Shown piece after piece: positions 27,237-35,863 of a stretch of DNA of 64,000 bases. Location: NCBI RefSeq assembly GCF_023100845.1, contig NZ_CP095864.1:2914001-2978000 (forward strand), given 5' to 3'. This DNA is from Gordonia sp. PP30 (GTDB taxonomy: Bacteria; Actinomycetota; Actinomycetes; Mycobacteriales; Mycobacteriaceae). Under the pieces are notes generated by a model. It searched no databases and was not told the origin of the DNA. It saw only the letters and a program-made list of their open reading frames with translations. The position numbers and the translations under genes were made by a program. Position 1 is the first letter of the stretch; each line of letters opens with the position of its first letter.

Positions 27237-28019
27237 TCAGCTGAGCGGTACCCGCGCCACGACGGCGCCCGTCGGCTGATTCGAGCCGCCGGGCGGCTCG
27301 ACCGTGAACGCGAGGTTCGTGGCGTCGCGGACCCCGGGAATCACCGCCGTCGTCGACGGCGCGACGTCCGCCGGGGACATGGTGCCCACCGGGCGCATCG
27401 ACCCGTCGGCCCCTTCGAGCCACATCTGGTACACCGTTCCGGGTTGCGGCGGCGGCACGTCGTTCATCACCAGCACCGCGGCATCCGCGGAATCGGAGTA
27501 GGTGACGGTGGCGCGACCGGTCGCCACGGCCGCCGACCGCGAGGCGACGTCCTTGGCCGAGAACACCTGCTCGGCGATCGGCTGAGCCGGTTCCTTCCGG
27601 TCCGATCCGGCACCGAGCAGCCAGCCCACGACACCGGCCAGCACCGCGACGGCGGCCGCCACGGCCAAGTAGCCGAGCGTCCGGTGCCGCCGATCCCGAA
27701 GCGGCGCCACCGAGGCCGGCAGCCGAGCCGGTCCGGAATCGGCCGTGGCGCCGGAGGATCGCTGCTGCGCAGCCCGGTCGGCGGCATCGCCGGTCGCGGC
27801 GGCGAGCACGGCGTCGCGGAGCCGTGCCGGTGGCGGGGTCGCGTCCGCCGCGCTGACCGTCGCCATCAGCTCCCGCGTGGCCCGCAGTTCCGCGGCGTAG
27901 GCGGCCTGGACCTCCGGGGTCGCCCGGCTCAGCTCGGTCTCGATGTCGGCGAGTTCGGCGGCGTCGAGCGCGTCCAGACCGGCCAATGCCGCGAACTCCA
28001 TGAGCTCTTCGTCAGACAT
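27237..28019 (-). CDS. rskA: Anti-sigma factor RskA
   Basis: 260 residues. The N-terminal sigma-binding domain (SDEELMEFAALAGLDALDAA) has no zinc HxxxCxxC motif, as is normal for RskA. One membrane helix (LGYLAVAAAVAVLAGVVGWLL, about residues 113-133) leads to an extracytoplasmic domain ending in VYQMWLEGADGSMRPVG and PPGGSNQPTGAVV, the RskA C-terminal signature. Its start overlaps the sigK stop by 8 nt. Role: holds SigK at the membrane until proteolysis releases it. Confidence 0.94.
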   Translation of the reverse strand: MSDEELMEFAALAGLDALDAAELADIETELSRATPEVQAAYAAELRATRELMATVSAADATPPPARLRDAVLAAATGDAADRAAQQRSSGATADSGPARLPASVAPLRDRRHRTLGYLAVAAAVAVLAGVVGWLLGAGSDRKEPAQPIAEQVFSAKDVASRSAAVATGRATVTYSDSADAAVLVMNDVPPPQPGTVYQMWLEGADGSMRPVGTMSPADVAPSTTAVIPGVRDATNLAFTVEPPGGSNQPTGAVVARVPLS

Positions 28020-28581
28020 CGCTGTCCCCCAAACACTTTCGGAGGCGGCTGAGTCCGTCTCGGATACGGGACTTCACGGTGGGCAGGGCGACCGACAGCC
28101 GCTCGGCCACCTGGCGGTAGGTCAAGCCCTGGTAGTAGGCCAGATCGACCGACTGGCGCTGGGTATCGGTCAGCGAACCGAGACAGCCCAGAACCCGTTC
28201 GGCGGTCTCGCGGCTCGCCGCCGACTCGGCGACCTGATCGAACTCGCGCTCGGCCGCGGTCACCGCGTACCGGACGTTCCGGTCGGTCGCCGCCGTCTCG
28301 CTGCGGACCCGATCCACCGCCCGGCGATGCGCGATGGTCAGCAACCAGGCGAGCGGCGAGCCCGCCTGCGGGTCGTAGGATTCGGCGGACCGCCAGACGT
28401 GCAGGTAGACCTCTTGTGTCACCTCTTCGCTGTAGCCCGGATCGCGCAGGACCCGACGGACCAGTCCGTAGACGCGAGGGCTCGTCTCGTCGTAGAACGT
28501 GCCGAAGGCTGCGGCGTCACCGTTCGCGACCCGCTCAAGCAGTTCGGGAAGAACTGAGCCCGTCGACGTCGTCACAGTCAC
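28012..28581 (-). CDS. sigK: ECF RNA polymerase sigma factor SigK
   Basis: 189 residues. Region 2: FYDETSPRVYGLVRRVLRD, SEEVTQEVYLHVW and LTIAHRRAVDRVR. Region 4: LTDTQRQSVDLAYYQGLTYR and ALPTVKSRIRDGLSRLR. It lies directly between rskA and the DUF1295 gene, in the order known from M. tuberculosis (Rv0445c/Rv0444c), which supports the name over other ECF factors. Two promoters of SigK type occur about 4.3 kb upstream at the head of this operon, so the operon is probably autoregulated. Confidence 0.94.
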   Translation of the reverse strand: MTVTTSTGSVLPELLERVANGDAAAFGTFYDETSPRVYGLVRRVLRDPGYSEEVTQEVYLHVWRSAESYDPQAGSPLAWLLTIAHRRAVDRVRSETAATDRNVRYAVTAAEREFDQVAESAASRETAERVLGCLGSLTDTQRQSVDLAYYQGLTYRQVAERLSVALPTVKSRIRDGLSRLRKCLGDSDV

Positions 28582-28593
28582 GACGGTAGCTCA

Positions 28594-29406
28594 CTACCCG
28601 CCGCTCGGGTCACGCCGCCGGGGCGGTCTCGGGAGGAAGAACGACGTGCGGCGCCGATACTCGGCGTAGCCGGGCCGGTCACTCATCGACCTCTCCAGCA
28701 GTCGCGCTCCCGTGGCCACGACCAGGAAGTAGGTCATCGCCATCGGCGACGCAACGGTGACCACTCCCGGCCAGGCGCTGGCCGCCACCAGCCATATTCC
28801 CCACCACAGGCACGCGTCCCCGAAGTAGTTCGGGTGCCGCGACCACGCCCAGACTCCGGAGTCCATGATCGTTCCCGCGTTCGCTGGATCCGCCTTGAAG
28901 CGCCGGAGCTGAGCGTCACCGGTGGCCTCGAAGCCGAAGCCCACGATCCACAGGGCCACGCCCGCGCCCAGTACGACCACGGCGGGCCCGGAGGTCGGGC
29001 CGCAGACGGCCGACGCCTGGACGGGCAGCGACACGAACCACTGCGCCGCCCCCTGCGTGCCGAAGACCCGCCGTGCCGCGATGCGCGCCGGTGGGCCGTC
29101 GTACTTGGCGAGCAGCGCCGTGTATCGCGGGTCCTCGCCGTGGCCGCGGCACTTGACGTACATGTGCCACGACAGGCGGACGCCCCAGAGCGTCACCAGC
29201 CCGGCCAGCAGCCATCGGCGCACCGGATCGCCGTCCCCGATCGACAGCGCCAACCATGCGACCCCGACGAATCCCAGGCCCCATCCGACGTCGACAACGT
29301 TGTAGCGGCCGATCCGGTGGCCGATGGCGAACGCCACCGTCTGCAGCACCGCCAGCCACACCAGCGAGGCGCCCGTGAGCACCCCGAATCCCGCCCATCC
29401 GGTCAT
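28594..29406 (-). CDS. DUF1295 membrane protein (steroid 5-alpha-reductase-like fold)
   Basis: 270 residues from the ATG at 29406, which overlaps the cyclopropane synthase stop by 4 nt (ATGA). Multiple membrane helices. Conserved tail SGVWAWSRHPNYFGDACLWWG, then RPGYAEYRRRTSFFLP, the methyltransferase/reductase fold of the ICMT-DUF1295 group that binds NADPH or SAM at the membrane. M. tuberculosis homologue Rv0446c sits in the same place. Its coupling with a fatty-acid methylase and an oxidoreductase suggests work on membrane lipid acyl chains. Confidence 0.92.
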   Translation of the reverse strand: MTGWAGFGVLTGASLVWLAVLQTVAFAIGHRIGRYNVVDVGWGLGFVGVAWLALSIGDGDPVRRWLLAGLVTLWGVRLSWHMYVKCRGHGEDPRYTALLAKYDGPPARIAARRVFGTQGAAQWFVSLPVQASAVCGPTSGPAVVVLGAGVALWIVGFGFEATGDAQLRRFKADPANAGTIMDSGVWAWSRHPNYFGDACLWWGIWLVAASAWPGVVTVASPMAMTYFLVVATGARLLERSMSDRPGYAEYRRRTSFFLPRPPRRRDPSGG

Positions 29407-30755
29407 CGCGAGAATCCCAGCTGCACGACGTCGAGGTAGCCCGACCGAAAGCCGGCCTCGGAATAGGCCAGGTACAGCTCCCACATCCGCAGAAAGGTTC
29501 GGTCGAAGCCCAAAGCGAGGACGTCGTCCTCGCGGGAGCGGAATCGTTCCCGCCACAGCCGCAGGGTCTCGGCGTAGTGCGGACCGAACGATGAGGTGCC
29601 GGTCACCCGCAGCGAGGTCCGTTCCCCGACGACGTCGCCGATCCCCTCCAGCGACGTGAGCTGGCCGCCGGGGAAGACGTACTTCTGCACCCACGTGTAG
29701 GTGTTCTCCGACGCCAGCAGCCGGCCATGCGGCATGGTGATCGCCTGGATCGCGGCGCGGCCGCCCGGCCCGAGCAGCCGATCGATGGACCGGAAGTACT
29801 CGGGCCAGTACTTGCGTCCGACGGCTTCGATCATCTCGACGGACACCACGGCGTCGTATTCGCCCGCGACCTCCCGGTAGTCGCAGAGATCGACGGTCAC
29901 CCGGTCGCCGAACCCGGCTTCGGCGACGCGGCGGCGAGCCAGGTCGCATTGCTCGGCCGACAGCGTCACCGACCGCACGACGGCGCCCCGCTGCGCCGCG
30001 CGCAGGCACAGCTCGCCCCAGCCGGTGCCGATCTCCAGCAGCCGGGTGCCTGGGCCGACACCGGCGACGTCGAGCAGACGATCGATCTTGCGGCGCTGCG
30101 CCGCGGGGAGATCGCTCCACGAGAACCGGGTCTCCCCGGACGGTTCGCACTCGAACAGCGCACTGGAGTAGCTCATCGTCTCGTCGAGGAAGGCCGCGAA
30201 CAAGTCGTTGGACAGGTCGTAGTGCCGTGCGACGTTGGCCCGGGTGTTGGCCGTCGTGTTCTCCTCGTCCGCGGGCGGCCCCGGCAGGACCAGTCGACGC
30301 AGCACCTGGAGCGGACGTGGCACCAGCGCCGCCGTCTCGCGGGCGAAGGGGGTCAGCACGCCGACGAGGTCGTCGGTGGTCCAGTCCCCCGCCATGTACG
30401 CCTCCCCGAATCCGATGAGACCGGTGGCCCCGATCCGGCGGGCGAACGGGCCAGGCCGGCGGACGAGAATCCGTGGCACCTCGGCCCCCGCCGATCCGCC
30501 GGTGACGCCGCCGGGATACTCGACCCGCACGCCCACGCGCCGGGCCGCGCGGCGGAACAACGCGGACGCGGCGGCGCCCCGGGCGCGCGCCACCGCCCCC
30601 GCGGGCACGACGTCGAGGCCGGGCCACCGCCGATCCGCCGGCACCGATTCGCCCTCAGCGGCCGTCTCCCCGGCGGTGGCGTTGCCATCCACGGCGTCGT
30701 CGTCTACTACGTCGTCTTCGACTACAGAGCCTTCACAGGCGGCGCGTGCGCTCAT
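29403..30755 (-). CDS. ufaA1: Cyclopropane-fatty-acyl-phospholipid synthase family methyltransferase (UfaA1-like)
   Basis: 450 residues. An acidic N-terminal extension of about 45 residues (EDDVVDDDAVDGN) is followed by a lipid-binding N-domain and a methyltransferase with NVARHYDLSNDLFAAFLDET, MSYSSALFE, motif I LLEIGTGWGELCLRAA and VSVEMIEAVG. Family action: SAM-dependent methylation or methylenation of unsaturated acyl chains in phospholipids. The M. tuberculosis counterpart Rv0447c has been linked to tuberculostearic acid. The first 23 nt overlap the DUF1365 gene, so translation is coupled. The acidic extension seems particular to this strain or genus. Confidence 0.93.
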   Translation of the reverse strand: MSARAACEGSVVEDDVVDDDAVDGNATAGETAAEGESVPADRRWPGLDVVPAGAVARARGAAASALFRRAARRVGVRVEYPGGVTGGSAGAEVPRILVRRPGPFARRIGATGLIGFGEAYMAGDWTTDDLVGVLTPFARETAALVPRPLQVLRRLVLPGPPADEENTTANTRANVARHYDLSNDLFAAFLDETMSYSSALFECEPSGETRFSWSDLPAAQRRKIDRLLDVAGVGPGTRLLEIGTGWGELCLRAAQRGAVVRSVTLSAEQCDLARRRVAEAGFGDRVTVDLCDYREVAGEYDAVVSVEMIEAVGRKYWPEYFRSIDRLLGPGGRAAIQAITMPHGRLLASENTYTWVQKYVFPGGQLTSLEGIGDVVGERTSLRVTGTSSFGPHYAETLRLWRERFRSREDDVLALGFDRTFLRMWELYLAYSEAGFRSGYLDVVQLGFSR

Positions 30756-31563
30756 GTCCCGACCTGCCGTCCTTTCGCGTTCGATCGTCGTCGTTGCGGT
30801 GTTCGGTGTCGGCCGTCATCGGCCGGTCTTGCGCGGGCCGCGGCACGATCGGTAGTCCCCGACGCCACAGCCGGATGCCCTGCAACCGGATCCGGGCCGC
30901 CACCACCCACGGCGCGAGCGGTGTCGTCACCTGCGCGAGCAGGACGCGCCGGGCCGTCGCCGGCCGGGCCCGGCCGGTCAGGGCGGCGAAGAACGGCCCG
31001 GTCTCCGCCCGTTCCAGAACGATCGAGATCCGCACCCGACCGTCGGCCGCGGGCTCCGGGACCGACAGCCGATAGCGTCCGCTCACATCGTTGAACGGGG
31101 ACACGTAGAAGTCCTTGTCGGCCAGCGCACGGCCGGACGGATCGACACCGACCACGTAGCAGTGCCGACCGCCGTAGGTGTTGTGGACCTCGGCGACGAC
31201 GTGGGCGAGTGCGCCGTCGTGCCGATGACACCAGAACACGCTCAACGGGTTGAACACGTATCCGGCCACGCGCGGCGACATCAGCGCGGTCACCGGTCCG
31301 TTCGCCGGCTCGACACCGATCGCCCGCAGGTGGTGTTCCAGCCTGGTCCGCAGCGTCTGGCCCGGTGCGTACGGTTCCGGGAAGTGGTCGCCGGCCCGGA
31401 AACGGGCGAAGGGCCGGAGCGGGGCGGGCAGTCGCGGCGGATGGTCGATGTCGATCAGCCAGGTGCACGTCCGGTAAGCGAAGGCGTGCGCGATCGGTCC
31501 GGTCCGGCGGTGGACCACTCGTGCGCCGACGATCGAGGGAAGCAGAGAGGTCGACGACGTCAT
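30733..31563 (-). CDS. DUF1365 domain-containing protein
   Basis: 276 residues from ATG 31563, in a 4-nt overlap with the upstream oxidoreductase stop. Conserved features: VVHRRTGPIAHAFAYR, MSPRVAGYVFNPLSVFWCHR, VAEVHNTYGGRHCY and KDFYVSPFNDVSG. Charged C-terminal tail. DUF1365 proteins are regularly clustered with cyclopropane synthase-like enzymes and FAD oxidoreductases; they are presumed to help lipid acyl modification. Homologue of Rv0448c by position and length. Confidence 0.92.
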   Translation of the reverse strand: MTSSTSLLPSIVGARVVHRRTGPIAHAFAYRTCTWLIDIDHPPRLPAPLRPFARFRAGDHFPEPYAPGQTLRTRLEHHLRAIGVEPANGPVTALMSPRVAGYVFNPLSVFWCHRHDGALAHVVAEVHNTYGGRHCYVVGVDPSGRALADKDFYVSPFNDVSGRYRLSVPEPAADGRVRISIVLERAETGPFFAALTGRARPATARRVLLAQVTTPLAPWVVAARIRLQGIRLWRRGLPIVPRPAQDRPMTADTEHRNDDDRTRKDGRSGHERTRRL

Positions 31564-32888
31564 CGGTCCTCCTCGGACGGCGCGGGTGCCGACCAGTCGA
31601 CACCGAGCGCCCGCGCCGCGCGCACACCGGACGCCGCACCGTCCTCGTGGAAGCCCCAGCCGTGGTAGGCCCCGGCGAACACGACCCGATCGGTATCCAG
31701 CTCGGACAGCCGGGCCTGTGCCGCCACGGAGTCCAGCGTGTAGACCGGATGCTCGTAGGTCATCTCGTCCAGGATCGTGCGGGGATCGACCACGTCGGTC
31801 CGGCCCATCGTGACGAGCATCCGTGGCTCGTCGGTGGGCAGCCGCATGAGCCTGGTCAGGTCGTAGGTCACGACGATCGGCGAGGGTGCCGCATCGGCGC
31901 CCGGCCGAAGCACCTCGTCGCGGACCTGGTAGTTCCACGACGCGCGCGCCCGGCGAGCCCTCGGCAGGACCGACTCATCGGTGTGCAGCACCGCGTGCTT
32001 CCGCAGATACGGCATCGCGCCGAGGATCTCCCGCTGCCGCGTCGTCGGCCGTGCGAGGAGCGCGAGCGCCTGGTGCGGGTGCGTCGCGACGACCACCGCG
32101 TCGAAGGTCTCGGTGCGGGTGCTCCCCTCCCGCTCGGAGACCACCTCGACCCCGGCATCGGTCTCCCGCACGGCCCGGACCGGCGACGACACCCGAACCT
32201 CGCCCCGCGCGGCGACGCCACTCGCGAGGGCGTCGACGTAGCTGACCGACCCGCCCACCACGGTGCGCCAGGTCGGCGAACCGAACACCGACAGCATGCC
32301 GTGGTGGTGGAGGAAGGTGAACAGATAGCGCGCCGGATAGTGGGCCGCGGTGTCCGGGTCACACGACCACACCGCGGCGACCAGCGGATACAGGAAGTTC
32401 TGCCGGAAGTATCCGGAGAATCGCTCACGGTCGACGAAGCCGGCGAGCGATTCCCGCGCGTCGCCGGTGTCGAGCGTCCTCCGCGCGGCGCGGTGGAACC
32501 GGCGGATCTCGGCGAGCATGCGCACATAGCGAGGTCTGGCGACGTTCGCGGCGGTCGGGAACAGCCCGGTGAGTCCGCGCGCACCCGCGTACTCGAGTCC
32601 GGTGATCTCCGAGCGGACGGACATCGACATATCGGTGTCCTGCGTGCGTACCCCCAGTTCGGCGAGGAGTCGTTGCAGGGTGGGATAGGTGCGGTCGTTG
32701 TGCACGATGAAGCCGGTGTCGACGGCCAGTTCGGTGCCCGACGGCGTCGTGACGAGGTGGGTGTGAGCGTGCCCGCCCAACCGGTCGTCGGCCTCGAACA
32801 GAGTCACCGGATGCGCTTCGGCGAGCACGTGCGCGGCGGCCAGGCCGGCGACACCGCTGCCCACCACCGCCAGGGATCGGAAGGTCAT
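31560..32888 (-). CDS. FAD-dependent amine-oxidase-like oxidoreductase (Rv0449c homologue)
   Basis: 442 residues from ATG 32888. Rossmann FAD motif VVGSGVAGLAAAHVLAE at the N-terminus, then DDRLGGHAHTH. The C-terminus FAGAYHGWGFHEDGAASGV closes the FAD site. A 27-residue upstream extension (to 32969) was rejected: it would run through the SigK promoter, and the expected transcript start falls on this ATG. First gene of the operon running to rskA. Likely oxidises or desaturates lipid acyl chains with the DUF1365, cyclopropane-synthase and DUF1295 partners. Confidence 0.93.
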   Translation of the reverse strand: MTFRSLAVVGSGVAGLAAAHVLAEAHPVTLFEADDRLGGHAHTHLVTTPSGTELAVDTGFIVHNDRTYPTLQRLLAELGVRTQDTDMSMSVRSEITGLEYAGARGLTGLFPTAANVARPRYVRMLAEIRRFHRAARRTLDTGDARESLAGFVDRERFSGYFRQNFLYPLVAAVWSCDPDTAAHYPARYLFTFLHHHGMLSVFGSPTWRTVVGGSVSYVDALASGVAARGEVRVSSPVRAVRETDAGVEVVSEREGSTRTETFDAVVVATHPHQALALLARPTTRQREILGAMPYLRKHAVLHTDESVLPRARRARASWNYQVRDEVLRPGADAAPSPIVVTYDLTRLMRLPTDEPRMLVTMGRTDVVDPRTILDEMTYEHPVYTLDSVAAQARLSELDTDRVVFAGAYHGWGFHEDGAASGVRAARALGVDWSAPAPSEEDR

Positions 32889-32895
32889 ACCCGCT

Positions 32896-32922
32896 ATTCG
32901 GAGCCGCCTCGGATCCGGATGG
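32896..32922 (-). promoter_or_regulatory. SigK-type promoter for the oxidoreductase-to-rskA operon
   Basis: Reading the minus strand: -35 CCATCC (32922-32917), 15-nt spacer, -10 CCGAAT (32901-32896). The expected start point, 32888-32889, coincides with the ATG of the oxidoreductase, so the mRNA is probably leaderless. The hexamers match the SigK consensus known from mycobacteria. Confidence 0.8.
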
Positions 32923-32965
32923 GTGCGGTCACCGCCCCGGATCTCCGGCGGCTCGCCGAGCACGC

Positions 32966-32992
32966 CCATCCGGGACGGGCCCGGCTCCGAAT
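32966..32992 (+). promoter_or_regulatory. SigK-type promoter for the secreted DUF6764-like and lipocalin genes
   Basis: -35 CCATCC (32966-32971), 15-nt spacer, -10 CCGAAT (32987-32992); the same hexamers and spacing as the divergent promoter 44 bp away. Start point about 32999, giving a leader of about 40 nt before the ATG at 33039. Confidence 0.8.
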
Positions 32993-33038
32993 GATGAGTG
33001 AGCAGCGAAACACGCTGCCGTCGTCACAAGGAGTGATC

Positions 33039-33461
33039 ATGAACTCGAACGCACGCTTCGCGATCGGACTTCTGCTGTGCGGCGCCGGCTTGTCGGCCGC
33101 CGCCGGCCTCGCCGGCACCGGCGCCGCCCAGGCCGCCCCAGACGTCTGCGGTGCGCTCCCCGGCCAGTCGTCGACGATGACGACGTGCTCGGCGAAGGCC
33201 GGGCCGGATGCCATCAGCCTCGCGATCAGCGACGGCGGAGGTATCGCCTGGTCGCAGGGTGACGACCTCTCCGGTCCCGCCGCTATCGCGATCGGCCCCG
33301 GCGCGTCGGTGCAGGCCACGGGCGTCCGGCCCGGTCTGTCCATCGGGATCGCCGGGCCCGGCGCTCACGTGGTGATCGACGGCAGGAAGGGACCGGTATG
33401 CAGCGGCAAGGGATTCGCGTTCGCCGGCGACTTCCAGACGCTGCGGGGTTGCCGGCAGTAG
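33039..33461 (+). CDS. Secreted DUF6764-like protein
   Basis: 140 residues from ATG 33039 with AAGGAG at 33028-33033. The Sec signal peptide ends near AAQA-APD. The mature part is about 105 residues with four cysteines (VCGAL, TTCSAK, PVCSGK, RGCRQ) and a Gly/Ala/Ile-rich middle that looks like a short beta-helix (IAIGPGASVQATG). I recall similar proteins in mycobacteria as DUF6764; that assignment is tentative. It sits behind a SigK promoter, so it should be co-induced with the membrane lipid operon. Confidence 0.8.
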   Translation: MNSNARFAIGLLLCGAGLSAAAGLAGTGAAQAAPDVCGALPGQSSTMTTCSAKAGPDAISLAISDGGGIAWSQGDDLSGPAAIAIGPGASVQATGVRPGLSIGIAGPGAHVVIDGRKGPVCSGKGFAFAGDFQTLRGCRQ

Positions 33462-33502
33462 GCCGCCGCCACCATCCGCACCCATCTCGACAAGGAATAG
33501 CT

Positions 33503-34141
33503 ATGACAATCCGGTTCCACCTGGGCCGACGGGCGCTCTCGGGCCTGCTGGCCGTGACACTCGCCGCCGCCACGGCGCTCGCCGCCGCGCCCGCGCACGC
33601 CGCGCCCGCCGGTTCTCTCCAGCCGGTCCCGCGCCTCGACGTCGAACGCTACCTCGGCACCTGGTGGCAGCAGGCCGCCATCCCGGGCTTCTACAGCGTC
33701 CGGTGTCTGCGCGACACCTCCGCCCACTACGGTCTGATCGACGCCACGACGATCTCGGTGAACAACACCTGCGTCTCGCCGGCCGGGCGGCCCGACGGCA
33801 TCCGCGGGCAGGCGAAAGTCGTCGATCCGCGGTCCCGGGCGCAACTCTCGGTCAGCTTCCCCGGGGTACCGGGGACCCTGAACCCGCAGAACACGCCGAA
33901 CTACATCGTCACCTGGGTGGCGGACGGCCCTCGCCCCGGAGATCCGTACGAGTACGCCATCGTCGGTGACCCGACGCGACTGTCCGGGTTCATCCTCAGC
34001 CGAGACCGGGTGATCTCCACCCGGACCCTGCTCATGCTGCGCGACAAGGCCGAGGAACGCGGCTTCAACACGTGCCTGTTCCTCACTTCTCCCACGACCG
34101 GCGGCCGGAGCGACTACCTGCCGCTGTGCCTGGTCCGCTGA
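33503..34141 (+). CDS. Secreted lipocalin-family protein
   Basis: 212 residues; AAGGAA at 33492-33497. The signal peptide ends near AHA-APA. The mature protein opens with the bacterial lipocalin signature LDVERYLGTWWQQAAIPGFY; the middle carries NNTCVSPAGRPDGIRGQAKV and the C-terminus YAIVGDPTRLSGFILSRD. No lipobox, so exported free rather than lipidated like Blc. Only 41 bp after the DUF6764-like gene with no promoter between, so part of the SigK-driven unit. Likely carries a hydrophobic ligand, perhaps a product of the divergent lipid operon. Confidence 0.92.
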   Translation: MTIRFHLGRRALSGLLAVTLAAATALAAAPAHAAPAGSLQPVPRLDVERYLGTWWQQAAIPGFYSVRCLRDTSAHYGLIDATTISVNNTCVSPAGRPDGIRGQAKVVDPRSRAQLSVSFPGVPGTLNPQNTPNYIVTWVADGPRPGDPYEYAIVGDPTRLSGFILSRDRVISTRTLLMLRDKAEERGFNTCLFLTSPTTGGRSDYLPLCLVR

Positions 34142-34178
34142 GCCCCGGACCGCGGTGGGCGGCGCGGCACCCGCCCGC

Positions 34179-34334
34179 TCACCGCGTCCGCTGCCGGTAG
34201 AGCCAGACGCCGAGAACCAGCAACCAGATCGGCAGGACCACGGCGAGCATCGTCCACTGCTTCTGGCCCACCATCATCGCGGCGGCGATGAACATCAGCA
34301 CGGCGCTGAAGAACATCACGAAGTTCGGGTTCAC
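34179..34334 (-). CDS. 51-residue two-helix membrane protein
   Basis: GTG start at 34334 behind AAGGAG (spacing about 7 nt), stop at 34179. Sequence features: NPNFVMFFSAVLMFIAAAMM as first helix, the loop GQKQW, second helix LAVVLPIWLLVLGVWLYR, and a basic tail RQRTR. Downstream of glyS on the same strand with a convergent lipocalin gene behind it; the glyS stop lies 34 nt upstream, so co-transcription with glyS is likely. Function unknown. Confidence 0.8.
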   Translation of the reverse strand: MNPNFVMFFSAVLMFIAAAMMVGQKQWTMLAVVLPIWLLVLGVWLYRQRTR

Positions 34335-34368
34335 GGTCGACGCTCCTTCGGCGGGGCTGCGTGATCGA

Positions 34369-35754
34369 CTACGCGCCGAGCAGCTTGCCGCCGAGGTACT
34401 CGGCGACCTTGTCGAGAGCGACGCGCTCCTGGGTCATGGCGTCCCGCTCGCGGATGGTCACGGCGTGGTCGTCGAGCGTGTCGAAGTCGACGGTGACGCA
34501 GAACGGGGTGCCGATCTCGTCCTGGCGGCGGTAGCGCTTGCCGATGCTCTGCGCGTCGTCGTACTCGATGGCCCAGTGCTTGCGCAGCTCGTCGGCGAGA
34601 TTGCGCGCGGTCGGCGCGAGCTCGTCCTTCTTCGACAGCGGCAGCACCGCGGCCTTGATCGGGGCGAGGCGACGGTCGAGCCGGAGCACGGTCCGGACGT
34701 CGGTGCCGCCCTTGGCGTTCGGCACCTCTTCCTCGGTGTACGCGTCACACAGGAAGGCCATCATCGAGCGGCCGAGGCCGGCCGCGGGCTCGATCACGTA
34801 CGGGGTGTATCGCTCACCGGTGGCCTGATCGAAGAAGCTCAGGTCCTCGCCGGAGGCCTTGCTGTGCGTCGACAGGTCGTAGTCGGTGCGGTTCGCGATG
34901 CCCTCCAGCTCACCCCACGGATTCCCGGAGAAGCCGAACTTGTACTCGACGTCGGTGGTGCCCTTGGAGTAGTGCGACAGCTTCTCCTGCGGGTGCACGA
35001 AGAGGCGCAGGTTCTCCGGGTCGATGCCGAGGTCCACGTACCAGTCGTGGCGGGCCTGGATCCAGTACTCGTGCCACTTCTCGTCGTCGCCCGGCTTGAC
35101 GAAGAACTCCATCTCCATCTGCTCGAACTCGCGGGTGCGGAAGATGAAGTTGCCCGGCGTGATCTCGTTGCGGAAGCTCTTGCCGATTTGCGCGATGCCG
35201 AACGGCGGCTTCTTCCGCGAGGTGGTCAGCACGTTCTTGAAGTTGATGAAGATGCCCTGCGCGGTCTCCGGGCGGAGGTAGTGCAGGCCCTCCTCGTCGG
35301 CGACGGGGCCGAGGAAGGTCTTGAGCAGGCCGGAGAACTCGCGCGGCTCGGTCCAGGCCCCGGGCTGACCGGTCTCCGGGTCGTTGATGTCGGCCAGACC
35401 ATTCTCCGGCGGGTGGCCGTGCTTCAGTTCGTACGCCTCGATGAGATGGTCCGCGCGGTAGCGCTTGTGCGTGTGCAGCGACTCCACCAGCGGGTCGGTG
35501 AAGACGTCGACGTGGCCGGACGCCTCCCAGACCTGACGCGGCAGGATCACCGAGGAGTCGAGACCGACGACGTCGTCCCGCGAGGTGACCATGCTGCGCC
35601 ACCACTGGTCCTTGATGTTGTTCTTCAACTCGACGCCGAGCGGCCCGTAGTCCCACGCCGAACGCGTACCGCCGTAGATCTCACCGCACGGGAACACCAG
35701 GCCACGCCGCTTGGCGAGGTTGACGACGGCTTCGACTTTGGATTGCACGGCCAC
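34369..35754 (-). CDS. glyS: Glycine-tRNA ligase (alpha2 type)
   Basis: 461 residues with start GTG 35754 (GTG 35748 is an alternative 2 codons later). Starts with the family hallmark [20 protein letters not shown]. Class II motifs: GKSFRNE (motif 2) and [13 protein letters not shown] (motif 3); anticodon-binding domain at the C-terminus ([13 protein letters not shown]). Charges tRNA-Gly in the cytosol. The ORF could extend to 35832, but that would cover its promoter. Adjacent smtB-zur genes match M. tuberculosis order. Confidence 0.96.
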   Translation of the reverse strand: MAVQSKVEAVVNLAKRRGLVFPCGEIYGGTRSAWDYGPLGVELKNNIKDQWWRSMVTSRDDVVGLDSSVILPRQVWEASGHVDVFTDPLVESLHTHKRYRADHLIEAYELKHGHPPENGLADINDPETGQPGAWTEPREFSGLLKTFLGPVADEEGLHYLRPETAQGIFINFKNVLTTSRKKPPFGIAQIGKSFRNEITPGNFIFRTREFEQMEMEFFVKPGDDEKWHEYWIQARHDWYVDLGIDPENLRLFVHPQEKLSHYSKGTTDVEYKFGFSGNPWGELEGIANRTDYDLSTHSKASGEDLSFFDQATGERYTPYVIEPAAGLGRSMMAFLCDAYTEEEVPNAKGGTDVRTVLRLDRRLAPIKAAVLPLSKKDELAPTARNLADELRKHWAIEYDDAQSIGKRYRRQDEIGTPFCVTVDFDTLDDHAVTIRERDAMTQERVALDKVAEYLGGKLLGA

Positions 35755-35784
35755 GGCTGACTGATCTCCAGGATTGAGGACTCG

Positions 35785-35816
35785 ACGAAATTGTATATTG
35801 ACGAAATTGCATATTG
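35785..35816 (-). promoter_or_regulatory. glyS promoter region with a 16-bp tandem repeat
   Basis: Two 16-bp units (ACGAAATTGYATATTG on the plus strand, 35785-35800 and 35801-35816, one mismatch) form an AT-rich island in high-GC DNA. On the minus strand, the first unit supplies a -10 TACAAT (35795-35790), about 35 nt before the glyS start. No T-box leader is recognisable. The repeated unit could be an operator pair. Confidence 0.5.
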
Positions 35817-35863
35817 CAGTGGTCGCATGCAACGCGAGACACCGACCTACAGCCTATCCCGGC

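Noticed and set aside
28594-30627. 677-codon open frame covering DUF1295 and half of the cyclopropane synthase
   Set aside because: Only the part from the ATG at 29406 has family motifs; the rest is an out-of-frame shadow of the synthase.
31365-33461. 698-codon plus-strand frame ending in the DUF6764-like protein
   Set aside because: Antisense to two solid operon genes; the real start is at 33039 with AAGGAG.
35755-35863. T-box riboswitch before glyS
   Set aside because: The leader is only about 30 nt and lacks a T-box sequence or specifier hairpin.
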